Assembly (NCBI RefSeq): GCF_009882985.1
Contig: NZ_WTUZ01000038.1
Location: 124,001-188,000, forward strand
Direction of reading: 5' to 3'
Origin: Paenibacillus silvestris
GTDB taxonomy: Bacteria; Bacillota; Bacilli; Paenibacillales; NBRC-103111
Length of the DNA stretch: 64,000 bases
Shown here: positions 42,441 to 51,214 of the stretch, in pieces
Numbering within the stretch: the stretch's first letter is position 1
Layout: each line of letters starts with the position of its first letter
Program-made: the position numbers and the translations under genes
Notes under the pieces: generated by a model
What the model was told of the DNA's origin: nothing
Database searches by the model: none
Seen by the model: the letters and a program-made list of their open reading frames with translations, nothing else

Positions 42441-43193
42441 TTACTTTTTCAAACCAATCTCCAAAAGATCTTTCACAGCCTCACTCACCATGATCAATCC
42501 TGCCACAGGTGGAACGAAAGCGTTGCTCGCCGGAGGCTGCTTCGCTTTACGAATTTCTGGTGCATTCTCTGGTACGATTTGTTGCGTGACGTCTTCACGC
42601 GGCTTCATCGGCTCTTCGGTCGAGAAGACGACTTTAACGCCTTTTTTGATGCCTTCTTTGCGCAGCTTCTGGCGCACGACCCGAGCAACCGGGTCCATGC
42701 TCGTTTTGGAAATATCCGCAATTTTGAACAGCGAAGGGTCCATTTTATTAGCGGCCCCCATGCTGGAGACAATCGGAATTTTCCGCTCCAGACACTGCTT
42801 GATCAGATGAATTTTGTAGGAAATGGTGTCACTTGCATCAAGCACGTAATCGATGTGATGAGCGAACACTTCCTCATAGGTTTCCTCTGTATAAAACATC
42901 CGCATTGAGATAACATCGCATTCCGGATTAATTAATTTGATGCGATCGCGCATCAGATCAGCTTTAGGCTGCCCTACAGTCGTTGTAAGGGCATGGATCT
43001 GACGGTTAATATTCGTGATGTCGACAACGTCTTTGTCGATCAGAATAAGACGTCCGATTCCCGTACGCGCCAACGCTTCAGCAGCGATTGCACCAACACC
43101 ACCGATGCCTAAAACGACAACGGTGCTGTTTTTCATAACGTCCAGGCCCTCAGGGCCAATGGCTAGTTCAGTCCGCGAAAATTGGTGAAGCAT
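42441..43193 (-). CDS. tcdA: tRNA threonylcarbamoyladenosine dehydratase
   Basis: 250 residues, E1-like adenylating enzyme: VVVLGIGGVGAIAAEALART (nucleotide loop), LILIDKDVVDITNINRQIHA and the basic SKTSMDPVARVVRQKLRK region. It cyclises t6A37 to ct6A on ANN-decoding tRNAs in an ATP-dependent step. B. subtilis YrvM occupies the same place. Third gene of the hisS-aspS operon, 25 bp after aspS. Confidence 0.93.
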   Translation of the reverse strand: MLHQFSRTELAIGPEGLDVMKNSTVVVLGIGGVGAIAAEALARTGIGRLILIDKDVVDITNINRQIHALTTTVGQPKADLMRDRIKLINPECDVISMRMFYTEETYEEVFAHHIDYVLDASDTISYKIHLIKQCLERKIPIVSSMGAANKMDPSLFKIADISKTSMDPVARVVRQKLRKEGIKKGVKVVFSTEEPMKPREDVTQQIVPENAPEIRKAKQPPASNAFVPPVAGLIMVSEAVKDLLEIGLKK

Positions 43194-43218
43194 AGAAACA
43201 CGTCCTCTTTCAATGTTC

Positions 43219-44997
43219 TTAGGCTTTAGCAGGCTGCTTAAGCGCTAAACGAATCGACAGCTGATCCAGCTGTTTGTCATCTACAGTTCCCGGTGCATCC
43301 ATTAACAGGTCCGTTGCGCTCGCTGTTTTCGGGAATGCAATCGTTTCTCTCAAGTTCGTACGGCCTGTAATCAGCATCACCAAACGGTCAAAACCGAAGG
43401 CGAAACCGCCGTGTGGAGGCGTTCCATATTCGAACGCTTCTAACAAGAAGCCGAATTTCTCTTGTGCTTCTTCTTTGGAGAAACCAAGCGCTCCGAACAT
43501 TTTTTCTTGCACGTCACGTTGGTAAATACGCATGGAACCGCCGCCTACTTCATAGCCGTTCAACACAAGGTCATACGCTTGAGCGCGAATTTGACCTGGG
43601 TCCGTGTCAAAGAAATGAATGTCGTCTTCATTAGGACGCGTGAACGGATGATGTTCTGCGACATAACGTTTCGCTTCTTCATCGTATCCAAGCAGCGGGA
43701 AGTCTACAACCCATGCGTACTTGAACTTGGAGTCGTCGATAAGTCCAAGTTGACGACCGATTTTCAGACGAAGGTTTCCTAGAACGTCGGCAACGACTTT
43801 CTTTTTATCCGCGGAGAAAAGAAGTAGATCTCCTTCTTCAGCGCCAAGACGCTCAGTTAATGCAGCAATTTCAGCCTCGTTAAAGAATTTCACGATAGGC
43901 CCTTTGAATTCGCCGTCTTTGACTTGAATCCAAGCTAAGCCCTTAGCCCCGTAACGCGCCGCGAATGGCAGCAGGTCATCGATTTCTTTACGACTCCAAG
44001 TACCACAACCTTTGGCGTTCAGCGCTTTAACTTGACCTCCGCCTTTAACCACATTCGCAAATACTTGAACGCCGGAAGTTTGAACGATGTCCGATACATC
44101 TTCGAGCTCTAGGCCGAAACGCAGATCCGGTTTGTCTGAACCATATTTCGCCATCGCATCTGCATGCGTAATACGTTGGAAAGGACGCGGGATTTCGACT
44201 TGTGCAGTTTCTCTCATCAAGTTAACGACAAGTTCTTCCAAAATATCGAGTAGTTGATCTTGTGCTAGGAAGGAAGTCTCAATGTCGACTTGTGTAAATT
44301 CCGGTTGACGGTCTGCACGAAGGTCCTCATCGCGGAAACAACGTGCGATTTGGTAGTAACGCTCCAAACCACTAACCATCAGCAGTTGTTTGAAAATTTG
44401 TGGAGATTGCGGCAGCGCGAAAAATTCACCTGGGTGAACACGGCTTGGCACCAAGTAATCACGAGCCCCTTCCGGTGTGCTTTTCGTCAAAATTGGTGTT
44501 TCAACTTCCACGAATCCTTGGTCATCCAAGAAATTGCGGAAAATCTTGGACGCTTTCGAGCGAAGCATTAATGTTCTTTGCATTTCTGGACGACGAAGAT
44601 CCAAATAGCGGTATTTCAAGCGAACAGCTTCATCAACATCTACACCGTCTTCAATGAAGAACGGAGGTGTTTTGGCTGCGTTCATAATTTCGATTTCCGT
44701 TACTTGAATTTCAATCTCACCCGTTGGGATGTTCTTATTAATGGTTTCCGCGTCACGTTCTACGATTTTCCCTTTTACTGCAAGCACATATTCGTTACGT
44801 GCACGGTCAGCAATAGCAAGCGCATCCCCTGAGAAATCCGGGTTAAAGACAGTCTGTACAAGCCCGCTGCGGTCGCGAAGATCAATAAATAGAACACCGC
44901 CTAAGTCACGTCTTCTTTGTACCCACCCGTTTAATATTACAGTCTGTCCTACCTGGGCTTTTGTAAGCTGCCCGCAATGATGTGTTTTGAGCATCAT
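43219..44997 (-). CDS. aspS: Aspartyl-tRNA synthetase
   Basis: 592 residues, bacterial-type class IIb enzyme. OB-fold anticodon domain (GWVQRRRDLGGVLFIDLRDRS), motif 2 RCFRDEDLRADRQPEFTQVD, the bacterial GAD insertion (~280-420) and motif 3 GFAFGFDRLVMLITG. Discriminating versus non-discriminating type was not resolved. GAGGAGG lies 10 bases before two tandem ATGs; 44997 is the first. Follows hisS by 44 bp under the same T-box. Confidence 0.97.
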   Translation of the reverse strand: MMLKTHHCGQLTKAQVGQTVILNGWVQRRRDLGGVLFIDLRDRSGLVQTVFNPDFSGDALAIADRARNEYVLAVKGKIVERDAETINKNIPTGEIEIQVTEIEIMNAAKTPPFFIEDGVDVDEAVRLKYRYLDLRRPEMQRTLMLRSKASKIFRNFLDDQGFVEVETPILTKSTPEGARDYLVPSRVHPGEFFALPQSPQIFKQLLMVSGLERYYQIARCFRDEDLRADRQPEFTQVDIETSFLAQDQLLDILEELVVNLMRETAQVEIPRPFQRITHADAMAKYGSDKPDLRFGLELEDVSDIVQTSGVQVFANVVKGGGQVKALNAKGCGTWSRKEIDDLLPFAARYGAKGLAWIQVKDGEFKGPIVKFFNEAEIAALTERLGAEEGDLLLFSADKKKVVADVLGNLRLKIGRQLGLIDDSKFKYAWVVDFPLLGYDEEAKRYVAEHHPFTRPNEDDIHFFDTDPGQIRAQAYDLVLNGYEVGGGSMRIYQRDVQEKMFGALGFSKEEAQEKFGFLLEAFEYGTPPHGGFAFGFDRLVMLITGRTNLRETIAFPKTASATDLLMDAPGTVDDKQLDQLSIRLALKQPAKA

Positions 44998-45041
44998 AAT
45001 GTTGTTGCCTCCTCATGAGTAGTTGAATAATTCAATGCTAT

Positions 45042-46307
45042 CTATTCGAATAGTGTCTTTGCAGCATTTGAGGCAAGATCCACTAGACTTATAATGACTT
45101 GAGAACCTGTTTCCATTTGCTTCAGCGTAATTTCGCCGCGGGCGAGCTCATCGTCTCCGAGAATCGCCACATACTTCGCTTGAAAACGGTCCGCTGATTT
45201 CATTTGCGCCTTCAACTTGCGTCCTTGGTAGTCCTTCTCAGCTTTGAGACCTTGAACCCTTAACTGGTGCAGCAGCTTCGTAACTTCCTTCTCAGCAGGC
45301 TCACCTAATCCAATTAAATAGACATCAAGCGGCTCTGGTTTCGGGATTTCAACACCTTGCGCTTGCAGCACAAGCAGAATACGTTCCAGGCCTAAACCTA
45401 AGCCAACCCCTGGCTGATCTGTACCATGACCACCAATTTGCTCAACGAGACCGTTGTAACGCCCGCCGCCGCCAATTGTATCGATAGCTCCAATGCCAGC
45501 TGCTTTGTATTCAAAAGCAGTGTGCGTGTAGTAATCAAGCCCGCGCACTAGGCGAGGATTAACTCGATAGGGAATGTCCATAGCGGTTAGGTGCTCTCGA
45601 ACCGCCGCAAAGTGTGTCGTGCATTCTTCGTCCAAATAATCCAGAATCTCAGGAGCGCCTACCCCATACTTTTGATCTGTTTTGCAATCAAGAATTCGCA
45701 TCGGATTGCGATCAAAACGGGACTGACAATCTTTGCAAAGCAAATGTTTCACTGGTGCAAAAAATTCCTGCAGCTTCTCGCGGTAAACGGTTCTAACAGA
45801 AGGTGTGCCCACGGAGTTAATTTCCACGGTTACTTCTTTTAACCCAATTTCTTTGTAGAAAGTGTACCCCAGCGCAATGACTTCTGCATCGATGCTTGGA
45901 TCAACGGATCCGAAAGCCTCAATCCCGAACTGGTGGAACTGACGGTATCTTCCTGCTTGCGGCTGCTCATAGCGGAACATAGGTCCCACATAGAACAACT
46001 TCGTCAAATCTGGCACTCCATACAACTTATTTTCTACATAAGCCCTAACAACGCCAGCAGTCCCTTCTGGACGCAAGGTCATACTGCGATCGCCTTTATC
46101 CACAAATGTGTACATTTCTTTCTCGACAATATCCGTCGTTTCTCCAACACCTCGGGAGAAAAGCTCGGTACTCTCGAAAATTGGCGAACGGATTTCTTTG
46201 TAGTTAAACCGTTGACATAGATCTCTTGCTTTACTTTCCAGGTACTGCCACTTCTCCACTTCGCCGGGAAGCAGGTCCTGCGTGCCTTTTGGCTTTTGAA
46301 TGCTCAT
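45042..46307 (-). CDS. hisS: Histidyl-tRNA synthetase
   Basis: 421 residues. Class II motifs: KGTQDLLPGEVEKWQYLE, motif 2 FRYEQPQAGRYRQFHQFG, the histidine-A loops LVRGLDYYTHTAFEY and GGGGRYNGLVEQIGG, and a C-terminal anticodon domain (DVYLIGLGEPAEKEVTKLL). First gene after the T-box leader; GGGAGG is 8 bases before ATG. Confidence 0.97.
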   Translation of the reverse strand: MSIQKPKGTQDLLPGEVEKWQYLESKARDLCQRFNYKEIRSPIFESTELFSRGVGETTDIVEKEMYTFVDKGDRSMTLRPEGTAGVVRAYVENKLYGVPDLTKLFYVGPMFRYEQPQAGRYRQFHQFGIEAFGSVDPSIDAEVIALGYTFYKEIGLKEVTVEINSVGTPSVRTVYREKLQEFFAPVKHLLCKDCQSRFDRNPMRILDCKTDQKYGVGAPEILDYLDEECTTHFAAVREHLTAMDIPYRVNPRLVRGLDYYTHTAFEYKAAGIGAIDTIGGGGRYNGLVEQIGGHGTDQPGVGLGLGLERILLVLQAQGVEIPKPEPLDVYLIGLGEPAEKEVTKLLHQLRVQGLKAEKDYQGRKLKAQMKSADRFQAKYVAILGDDELARGEITLKQMETGSQVIISLVDLASNAAKTLFE

Positions 46308-46348
46308 GTGTTCAACCTCCCTTTATCTGTCGATCTTGGTTATATAAC

Positions 46349-46680
46349 AAAAAAATCCCCCACCCCCGACGTTTGTCAGGGACGAGAGATTTGATTAACA
46401 AATTCACCCGTGGTACCACCCACATTCAGATCGTCTGTTCTCGCACCCTAGGTCAAACCTAGGTACAACAAACAGAAATCTGCTCTTTACGGTTAACGCC
46501 CGCGAATACGCACTAGCCGCTACTAGACGGTCGATATAAATCGACATGTCGTTCCCAGCAGGTCCTCGGGGAGGTCTTTTCGTTCGCTCATCATAGGAAG
46601 CTTGCAGCCTGGACTTCCTTCTCTGATAATGTGGGGGCGAAATACTTTATCCCTTCAACGGATCACAAAGGTATTGAATT
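46349..46680 (-). ncRNA. T-box riboswitch upstream of hisS-aspS
   Basis: Minus strand core TGGTACCACG (46409-46418), followed by a terminator (46349-46393; GATT/AATC, CCC/GGG and GAC/GTC pairs, seven T). The leader is ~330 nt, long for the class. The base after TGG is T, which fits neither C73 of tRNA-His nor G73 of tRNA-Asp by Watson-Crick pairing (T-G wobble is possible for Asp). A GAC triplet (46548-46550 on the minus strand) is a possible Asp specifier but was not proven by folding. Confidence 0.85.
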
Positions 46681-46687
46681 ATTGTTT

Positions 46688-46716
46688 ATTGTAAACATTG
46701 GCAGAAGTAAAGTCAA
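46688..46716 (-). promoter_or_regulatory. Promoter of the hisS T-box transcript
   Basis: Minus strand: TTGACT (46711-46716), 17-bp spacer, TACAAT (46688-46693). Confidence 0.75.
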
Positions 46717-46756
46717 GAGATATACGTCCACTTGACTTCGTACCGCCTTCATTTAA

Positions 46757-47062
46757 TTAATGAGAGTCAGCCCATTTTTGCAACTCGTCCATAACAGGCT
46801 TAAGCCCTTTTCCTTTAGCTGTCAATTCGTATTCAATACGAACCGGAGTTTCCGGGTACACGTGTCGGACAATGATCTCTGCAGCCTCAAGTTCTTTAAA
46901 TCTCTCCGAAAGCATACGATCACTCATACTAGGAATTAGCACGGATATGTCTTTAAACCTCTTCGGTCCAGTCAATAAGACATGAACGATGAGTCCCGTC
47001 CAACGCTTTCCCAGAAGTTCAAATGCATTTTCGAATTTCGGGCACAGTTGATAGTCTTCCAT
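46757..47062 (-). CDS. HxlR/DUF24-family redox regulator, CatR/YodB-like
   Basis: 101 residues, winged helix: LLGKRWTGLIVHVLLTGPKR, recognition part SVLIPSMSDRMLSERFKELE and wing YPETPVRIEYELTAKGKGL. The lone N-terminal cysteine (MEDYQLC, C7) lies where CatR and YodB carry their quinone/diamide-sensing thiol. Start ATG 47062 after AAGGAG. It is divergent from a DoxX/CatD-like gene, as expected for a thiol-stress repressor and its target. Confidence 0.88.
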   Translation of the reverse strand: MEDYQLCPKFENAFELLGKRWTGLIVHVLLTGPKRFKDISVLIPSMSDRMLSERFKELEAAEIIVRHVYPETPVRIEYELTAKGKGLKPVMDELQKWADSH

Positions 47063-47100
47063 ATAAATCATCTCCTTATAAACAATTTTAGCATAGTCGC

Positions 47101-47144
47101 TTGACAAAAGTAAGTGCTGCGTAATAATATACTAACATAAAGTA
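47101..47144. promoter_or_regulatory. Divergent promoter-operator between the HxlR and DoxX genes
   Basis: Plus strand: TTGACA (47101-47106), 18-bp spacer, TAATAT (47125-47130). An inverted repeat TACT-N7-AGTA (47130-47144) directly follows the -10, and AAAGTAAGT occurs twice (47107 and 47139 areas). The layout fits repressor binding at the doxX start site. Confidence 0.5.
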
Positions 47145-47184
47145 AGTAATTAATGAAAATTTATTTAAAGAGGAGTTGTTAGTC

Positions 47185-47574
47185 ATGGCTTTAGGTCTTC
47201 TTATTATTCGTTTGGTCTTAGGTTTAACAATAGCCGCGCATGGCACACAGAAAGTATTTGGATGGTTTGGCGGTTATGGACCAAAAGGCACAGGAGGCTT
47301 TTTCGACTCCATTGGGATTAAGCCCGGTGTTCTGATGGCCGTTGTGGCTGGCTTGTCGGAAATTGTAGGCGGATTGTTCTTTGCCGCAGGACTTTGGACA
47401 CCACTTGCTGCTGCACTTATTATCATTACGATGCTTGTTGCTATTATTAAGGTTCATTATAAAAGCTATTGGTCGACCTCCAATGGGTTCGAGTACAATT
47501 TGCTTTTGATCGCGGCAGCATTAGGCGTCGCTCTTATCGGTGCAGGTGATTATTCGCTGGATGCTTTATTCTAA
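47185..47574 (+). CDS. DoxX-family membrane protein, CatD-like
   Basis: 129 residues, four membrane segments. GLTIAAHGTQKVFGWFGGYG and then GTGGFFDSIG are typical of the DoxX/CatD (YfiD) group, part of quinone and thiol-stress responses. In B. subtilis catD pairs with the dioxygenase catE under YodB/CatR; no catE follows here. Start ATG 47185 with GAGGAG nine bases upstream; TTG 47176 is too close to the site. Confidence 0.85.
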   Translation: MALGLLIIRLVLGLTIAAHGTQKVFGWFGGYGPKGTGGFFDSIGIKPGVLMAVVAGLSEIVGGLFFAAGLWTPLAAALIIITMLVAIIKVHYKSYWSTSNGFEYNLLLIAAALGVALIGAGDYSLDALF

Positions 47575-47586
47575 AAAATAAGAAAA

Positions 47587-47637
47587 AGGGCTATCTCCTT
47601 AGGTCAGAAATGACTTGATGGATGATAGCCTTTTTTG
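47587..47637 (+). terminator. Intrinsic terminator of the DoxX gene
   Basis: GGCTATC pairs with GATAGCC across a ~26-nt loop, then six T. Confidence 0.75.
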
Positions 47638-47895
47638 TATCTACACAAAGAAAATAGCCTGCAGCACGAGTGGCGGCAGGCCTCTAGACAATATATAAAT
47701 TAAAGGGGGTCGAGTTTTATTATACCCACGGTTAATTAACGCCGTATCAATTTTAAATTACAATTTCATTACAAGTGTTTTCCCTGTATTTTCATCATTT
47801 TCATTTGCTCTCCCTCGTATATTCAGACTTTTTTCCACATATACATGTACAACAAGGCAAATGGCCTTGAATATCTCACCAGGAGGCTGTTAACA
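47638..47895. other. Intergenic region upstream of the acidic protein gene
   Basis: Holds a GCCTGC/GCAGGC hairpin near 47657-47682 without a clear T run on plus. The rest is AT-rich; no convincing promoter was fixed by eye. Confidence 0.4.
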
Positions 47896-48204
47896 ATGAC
47901 AACACAAAACGAGTTTCAAGAGGAACGGCAAGATCTAGTGGTGCTCTTCTCTGAGGAATCCGAAACCGAAGCTGAAGTAGAAGATGACGTAGCCGAAGAA
48001 TCAGAAGCAGCCGAAGAAGAGGCCATTGAAGATTCGGACGAAGCTGAAGAAGTGGAAGAAGCAGCTGATGAAGAAGAAGTCGAAGCGGAAGAAGAAGCGG
48101 AAGTTGATGCCGATGAGGATGCTGAAGTAGATAGTGAGGATTCTGCCGAAGAAGAAGCGGAAGAATCTGCGGAAGCCGAAGAGGATGCTTCAGAAGCTGA
48201 CTGA
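47896..48204 (+). CDS. Highly acidic low-complexity protein, function unknown
   Basis: 102 residues. After a short mixed N-terminus (MTTQNEFQEERQDLVVLF) the protein is made almost only of Glu, Asp, Ala, Ser and Val, with no Lys or Arg past residue 11. It is probably disordered. A perfect AGGAGG nine bases before ATG 47896 and a terminator behind it argue that it is a real gene, not a chance frame. Possible roles (metal binding, spore or envelope buffering, nucleic-acid mimic) are guesses. Confidence 0.7.
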   Translation: MTTQNEFQEERQDLVVLFSEESETEAEVEDDVAEESEAAEEEAIEDSDEAEEVEEAADEEEVEAEEEAEVDADEDAEVDSEDSAEEEAEESAEAEEDASEAD

Positions 48205-48243
48205 AATTTGTAAGCGCAGTCATAAAAACTTCCATTGGCTTCG

Positions 48244-48300
48244 AAAAAAAGGATAAGAGCCTTATCGCCACAGGAAACTCGGCGTAATAAGGCTCTTATT
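48244..48300. terminator. Bidirectional terminator between acidic protein and FAD enzyme
   Basis: ATAAGAGCCTTAT with GCC pairs with GGC and ATAAGGCTCTTAT; the minus strand continues into CCTTTTTTT. Ends both convergent genes. Confidence 0.85.
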
Positions 48301-48309
48301 TGTTATTTA

Positions 48310-50274
48310 TTAAGGCTTGCCTGTTAAGCCAACCTTTAGATCTTTGATAAGCAAGTACGTGTCCGCATTCGTTAATTTTTGCTTGTCTGCTATTAACTTC
48401 AAGGAAGCGTCAGTCAGCAGTTTACTCTCCATTAACTTGGCTTGAGCCTCTTGAGATGAAGCTGTCAGTCCCAAAGCTTGTGTGATCGTGTAAGCAGCCT
48501 GCTCAAGAGATAATGGGATTTTATCGGCATTCTCCAGCTTTGCTATCGCCTGGGATACATCACCTTTGAACGCATCTGGCTTCATTTTCTTCGCGCCGCT
48601 CACGAGATTAACCATTCGCTTCGGATTCGCTGGGTCATCTAAGTGAAAATTATTGTCGTACGCACCGGAAGCCAGCCCTAGCATTAGTGCAGATTTCAGA
48701 CCCTCATAGGCTTTGTGCTCCATAAATGGCTGCGGCTTGAGCGTCATCGGATGAATCTCCATGCCTTGTTTGTTCAGCTGCTCTTGCAGCTTCGCAATCC
48801 CTTCTTTGGAGGCCGACAGCTGACGGAACGTCATGTTCTCTTGCTTAGCAAACATGGCTGCAGCTCCTGCGGCTTCCCCTTCGGCCATGCCTGTAGGCAT
48901 AACGCGGGCGCTTCCGTGCGGCAGTGTATCGTAGCTGGCCGCTCTGCCTACTACAAGCAATCCATCCACTTTCTGCGGCACTAAGCTGCGGAACGGAATT
49001 GCGTATTGCTTCGGTTTACAAACAACGTTGCCGGAATCCGTTGGGGAGATCCTTTGGATATCCACAGGATATGAACCGAATCCAATGCGGTCCCATTGAT
49101 CATTGTTCGTACAAACGTCAACGATATTAAGTCGGTATTCCCCTTGCATATGACGCGTTTCCCGAACATATAGCTCTGGTGCAGATCCGTCGAGCTCAAG
49201 GCTTGCGAATTCAGGGAATGTTTTTTGCATATAAGTTAAAATATTAGGCAGCTCTTTTTTCCCAATGTCAAAAGCTTCTTGAACAGATTTCGGATCAAGG
49301 GTATCTACTCCGAAAATTTGTAAGGCATTAATAAGGACAGTATCATTATTTTCCCTACCCATATTTAGCCCTCTCATCTTGGCTCTTTCTTTGTTAAGAG
49401 GCGGGTATTTACTCATTTCTCCATAACCAAATACACTTACTTCATTTACACCAGTATCCGGATTATTATCGCCGTTCAACCGTTTGGCCATCAGGTTCCA
49501 TACTTCCGGTGTTACGTTTTTCAGGCGAAACGCAAGCGTCACGGCCATCTTGGAATTCGGATCCCCGATATCCTCATGCCCGATCGTAAACGGCACCCCT
49601 GCTGCCGCCGCGAAATCACCATCCTGCGTCGCATCAATGACAGAAGCAGCCTTCACGACTTGCGTGCTCCCATTCTCGAGAGTGATCGTAGCGCCTTGCA
49701 CCGATTTTTTATCTGGGGAAAGGAGCGGATCAATCTTCTTGGTTTTGAGCAGCAAATCGATTTTCGATTCATTTTTAACCAAATCATAGAACGCATTAGC
49801 GGCTGTATTCACATCGAAGGAATCTCCTTCAATCTTGGCATACCACTCGGAGAAGAAGCCTTTGTTAAACACATCATCTTTCCCTAAAAGGTTCTTGTTT
49901 GGGGAATAATTCATATCAATGGAGTTAATCCAGCCGAGTGTCATTAGCCCTCCCAGAATCTCACGATTCCGTCCATCGACCAGAAGGGTACTCAATCCAT
50001 TACGCGCTGCTGAAACGGCCGCTGCAACCCCTTCAGGGTCGGTACCAACGACAATGACGTCATACGCCTCTTTTGTTTTCTTCACGGATTTCACTTCTTC
50101 AATTTCTTGCTTTGCCTGGCTTTGTCCACCGCTTATGTGGTGTTTATATTGATAATACAAAGATGCTGCAGCTGCCAGCACCGCGAGCAGAATCAAGATC
50201 CCCATCAACCAAAGCCATCCTTTGGAAGCGGAATTGTTACGATTCGGATTTGCCATTAAAACAAAAGCACCCAC
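48310..50274 (-). CDS. Membrane-anchored FAD-dependent oxidoreductase
   Basis: 654 residues. One N-terminal membrane anchor (LWLMGILILLAVLAAAASLY), then an FAD_oxidored-type (PF12831-like) domain. The dinucleotide loop is VIVVGTDPEGVAAAVSAARN: the usual GxGxxG is changed to G-T-D-P-E-G, still with the second Gly and the acidic strand end (LLVDG). ASVIDATQDGDFAAAAG and a late GRAASYDTLPHGSARVM are further family features. The bulk probably lies outside the membrane (positive residues are few after the anchor), which is inference. Substrate unknown. Start GTG 50274 or ATG 50256; both have imperfect spacing. Confidence 0.8.
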   Translation of the reverse strand: MGAFVLMANPNRNNSASKGWLWLMGILILLAVLAAAASLYYQYKHHISGGQSQAKQEIEEVKSVKKTKEAYDVIVVGTDPEGVAAAVSAARNGLSTLLVDGRNREILGGLMTLGWINSIDMNYSPNKNLLGKDDVFNKGFFSEWYAKIEGDSFDVNTAANAFYDLVKNESKIDLLLKTKKIDPLLSPDKKSVQGATITLENGSTQVVKAASVIDATQDGDFAAAAGVPFTIGHEDIGDPNSKMAVTLAFRLKNVTPEVWNLMAKRLNGDNNPDTGVNEVSVFGYGEMSKYPPLNKERAKMRGLNMGRENNDTVLINALQIFGVDTLDPKSVQEAFDIGKKELPNILTYMQKTFPEFASLELDGSAPELYVRETRHMQGEYRLNIVDVCTNNDQWDRIGFGSYPVDIQRISPTDSGNVVCKPKQYAIPFRSLVPQKVDGLLVVGRAASYDTLPHGSARVMPTGMAEGEAAGAAAMFAKQENMTFRQLSASKEGIAKLQEQLNKQGMEIHPMTLKPQPFMEHKAYEGLKSALMLGLASGAYDNNFHLDDPANPKRMVNLVSGAKKMKPDAFKGDVSQAIAKLENADKIPLSLEQAAYTITQALGLTASSQEAQAKLMESKLLTDASLKLIADKQKLTNADTYLLIKDLKVGLTGKP

Positions 50275-50409
50275 CTTGTCCCCTGCTTTTCATACAGCTT
50301 ACCGGTTAAAGGTTTGATAAGCTTTCTTGAGCAGTCGATTAATTTGTCAGCCAAAAACATCACTTGTTAGTTTACCACACTTTAAAGTCTTAGAGAAATC
50401 TTGCCGATA

Positions 50410-50455
50410 GAACAAATAAAGCCTCGCATTGCTAATGAAGCAGTGCGGGGCTTTA
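50410..50455 (-). terminator. Terminator after the small gene at 50459
   Basis: Minus strand: AAAGCC-CGCA-TGCT pairs with AGCA-TGCG-GGCTTT with three mismatches, then ATTTGTT. Confidence 0.65.
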
Positions 50456-50458
50456 CGA

Positions 50459-50632
50459 TTAACGATATGATTTCTTGGGAATGCTTTTCATTTTCTCCTG
50501 CTCGGATGTGAACTCTGCGCTAATTTCAATGTCCGCTAGCGCTGGTGCCTGACTCATCCGCTCAGCAAGTGTTGTATGCAGCAGTTGCTGCTCTGGCGCC
50601 GTCATGGCTTTATGCTTGATCGATTGACGCAT
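50459..50632 (-). CDS. Small hypothetical protein
   Basis: 57 residues (MRQSIKHKAMTAPEQQLLHT...), basic start, helical, no membrane segment or recognised family. AGGAG is 7 bases before ATG 50632, and a terminator follows, which supports expression. Lies downstream of dtd in the same direction. Confidence 0.5.
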   Translation of the reverse strand: MRQSIKHKAMTAPEQQLLHTTLAERMSQAPALADIEISAEFTSEQEKMKSIPKKSYR

Positions 50633-50718
50633 CTGGATGCTCCTAACTGCAAGAATATACAGTTTAAGTATACCCAAGCTAGCCGCATCTTATCCTTTTG
50701 CAAAGGACGTATCCGCTT

Positions 50719-51159
50719 CTATTTGCTATCGATAACCAATGTGACAGGTCCCCAATTCGTAAACGAAACATCCATCATTTCGCCAAATGCGCCCGTTTCT
50801 ACTTGCAAGCCCTGAGCACGGAGCAGCTCATTGAACTTGTCATACAGCGGCTGCGCAATCTCGGGCCTAGCGGCTGCCATGAAGTTGGGACGCTTCCCTT
50901 TGCGGCAATCCCCATACAAAGTAAACTGCGATACGGACAAAATCTGACCGCCTGTCTCCAGCACAGAAAGATTCATTTTCCCCGTCTCATCTTCAAAAAT
51001 GCGCAGTCCGGATACTTTGTCCGCTATATATTTCGCATCCTGCTCGGTATCCTCGTGGGTAATGCCGACTAACAGCATCAAACCATGCTCGATCTGGCCG
51101 ACAGATACTTCATTAACAGTTACTTCGGCGCGTTTACACCGCTGAACGACTACTCTCAT
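50719..51159 (-). CDS. dtd: D-aminoacyl-tRNA deacylase
   Basis: 146 residues. Active-site SQFTLYGDCRKGKRPNF and the Gly-cisPro motif in TNWGPVTLVID. It removes D-amino acids from tRNA. Start set to ATG 51159, matching the usual family length; GTG 51180 sits on the ribosome site. Follows relA by 55 bp, as in most Bacillota. Confidence 0.95.
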   Translation of the reverse strand: MRVVVQRCKRAEVTVNEVSVGQIEHGLMLLVGITHEDTEQDAKYIADKVSGLRIFEDETGKMNLSVLETGGQILSVSQFTLYGDCRKGKRPNFMAAARPEIAQPLYDKFNELLRAQGLQVETGAFGEMMDVSFTNWGPVTLVIDSK

Positions 51160-51214
51160 GGCTTCTCTAAATCTCCTCACGTTTGTTCACATCCGCAAGC
51201 CGCAAGTTGCAAGC

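Noticed and set aside
47876..48271. Leu-rich minus-strand frame opposite the acidic protein
   Set aside because: It is the complement of GAA/GAG/GCT codons. The plus-strand frame has the ribosome site and terminator.
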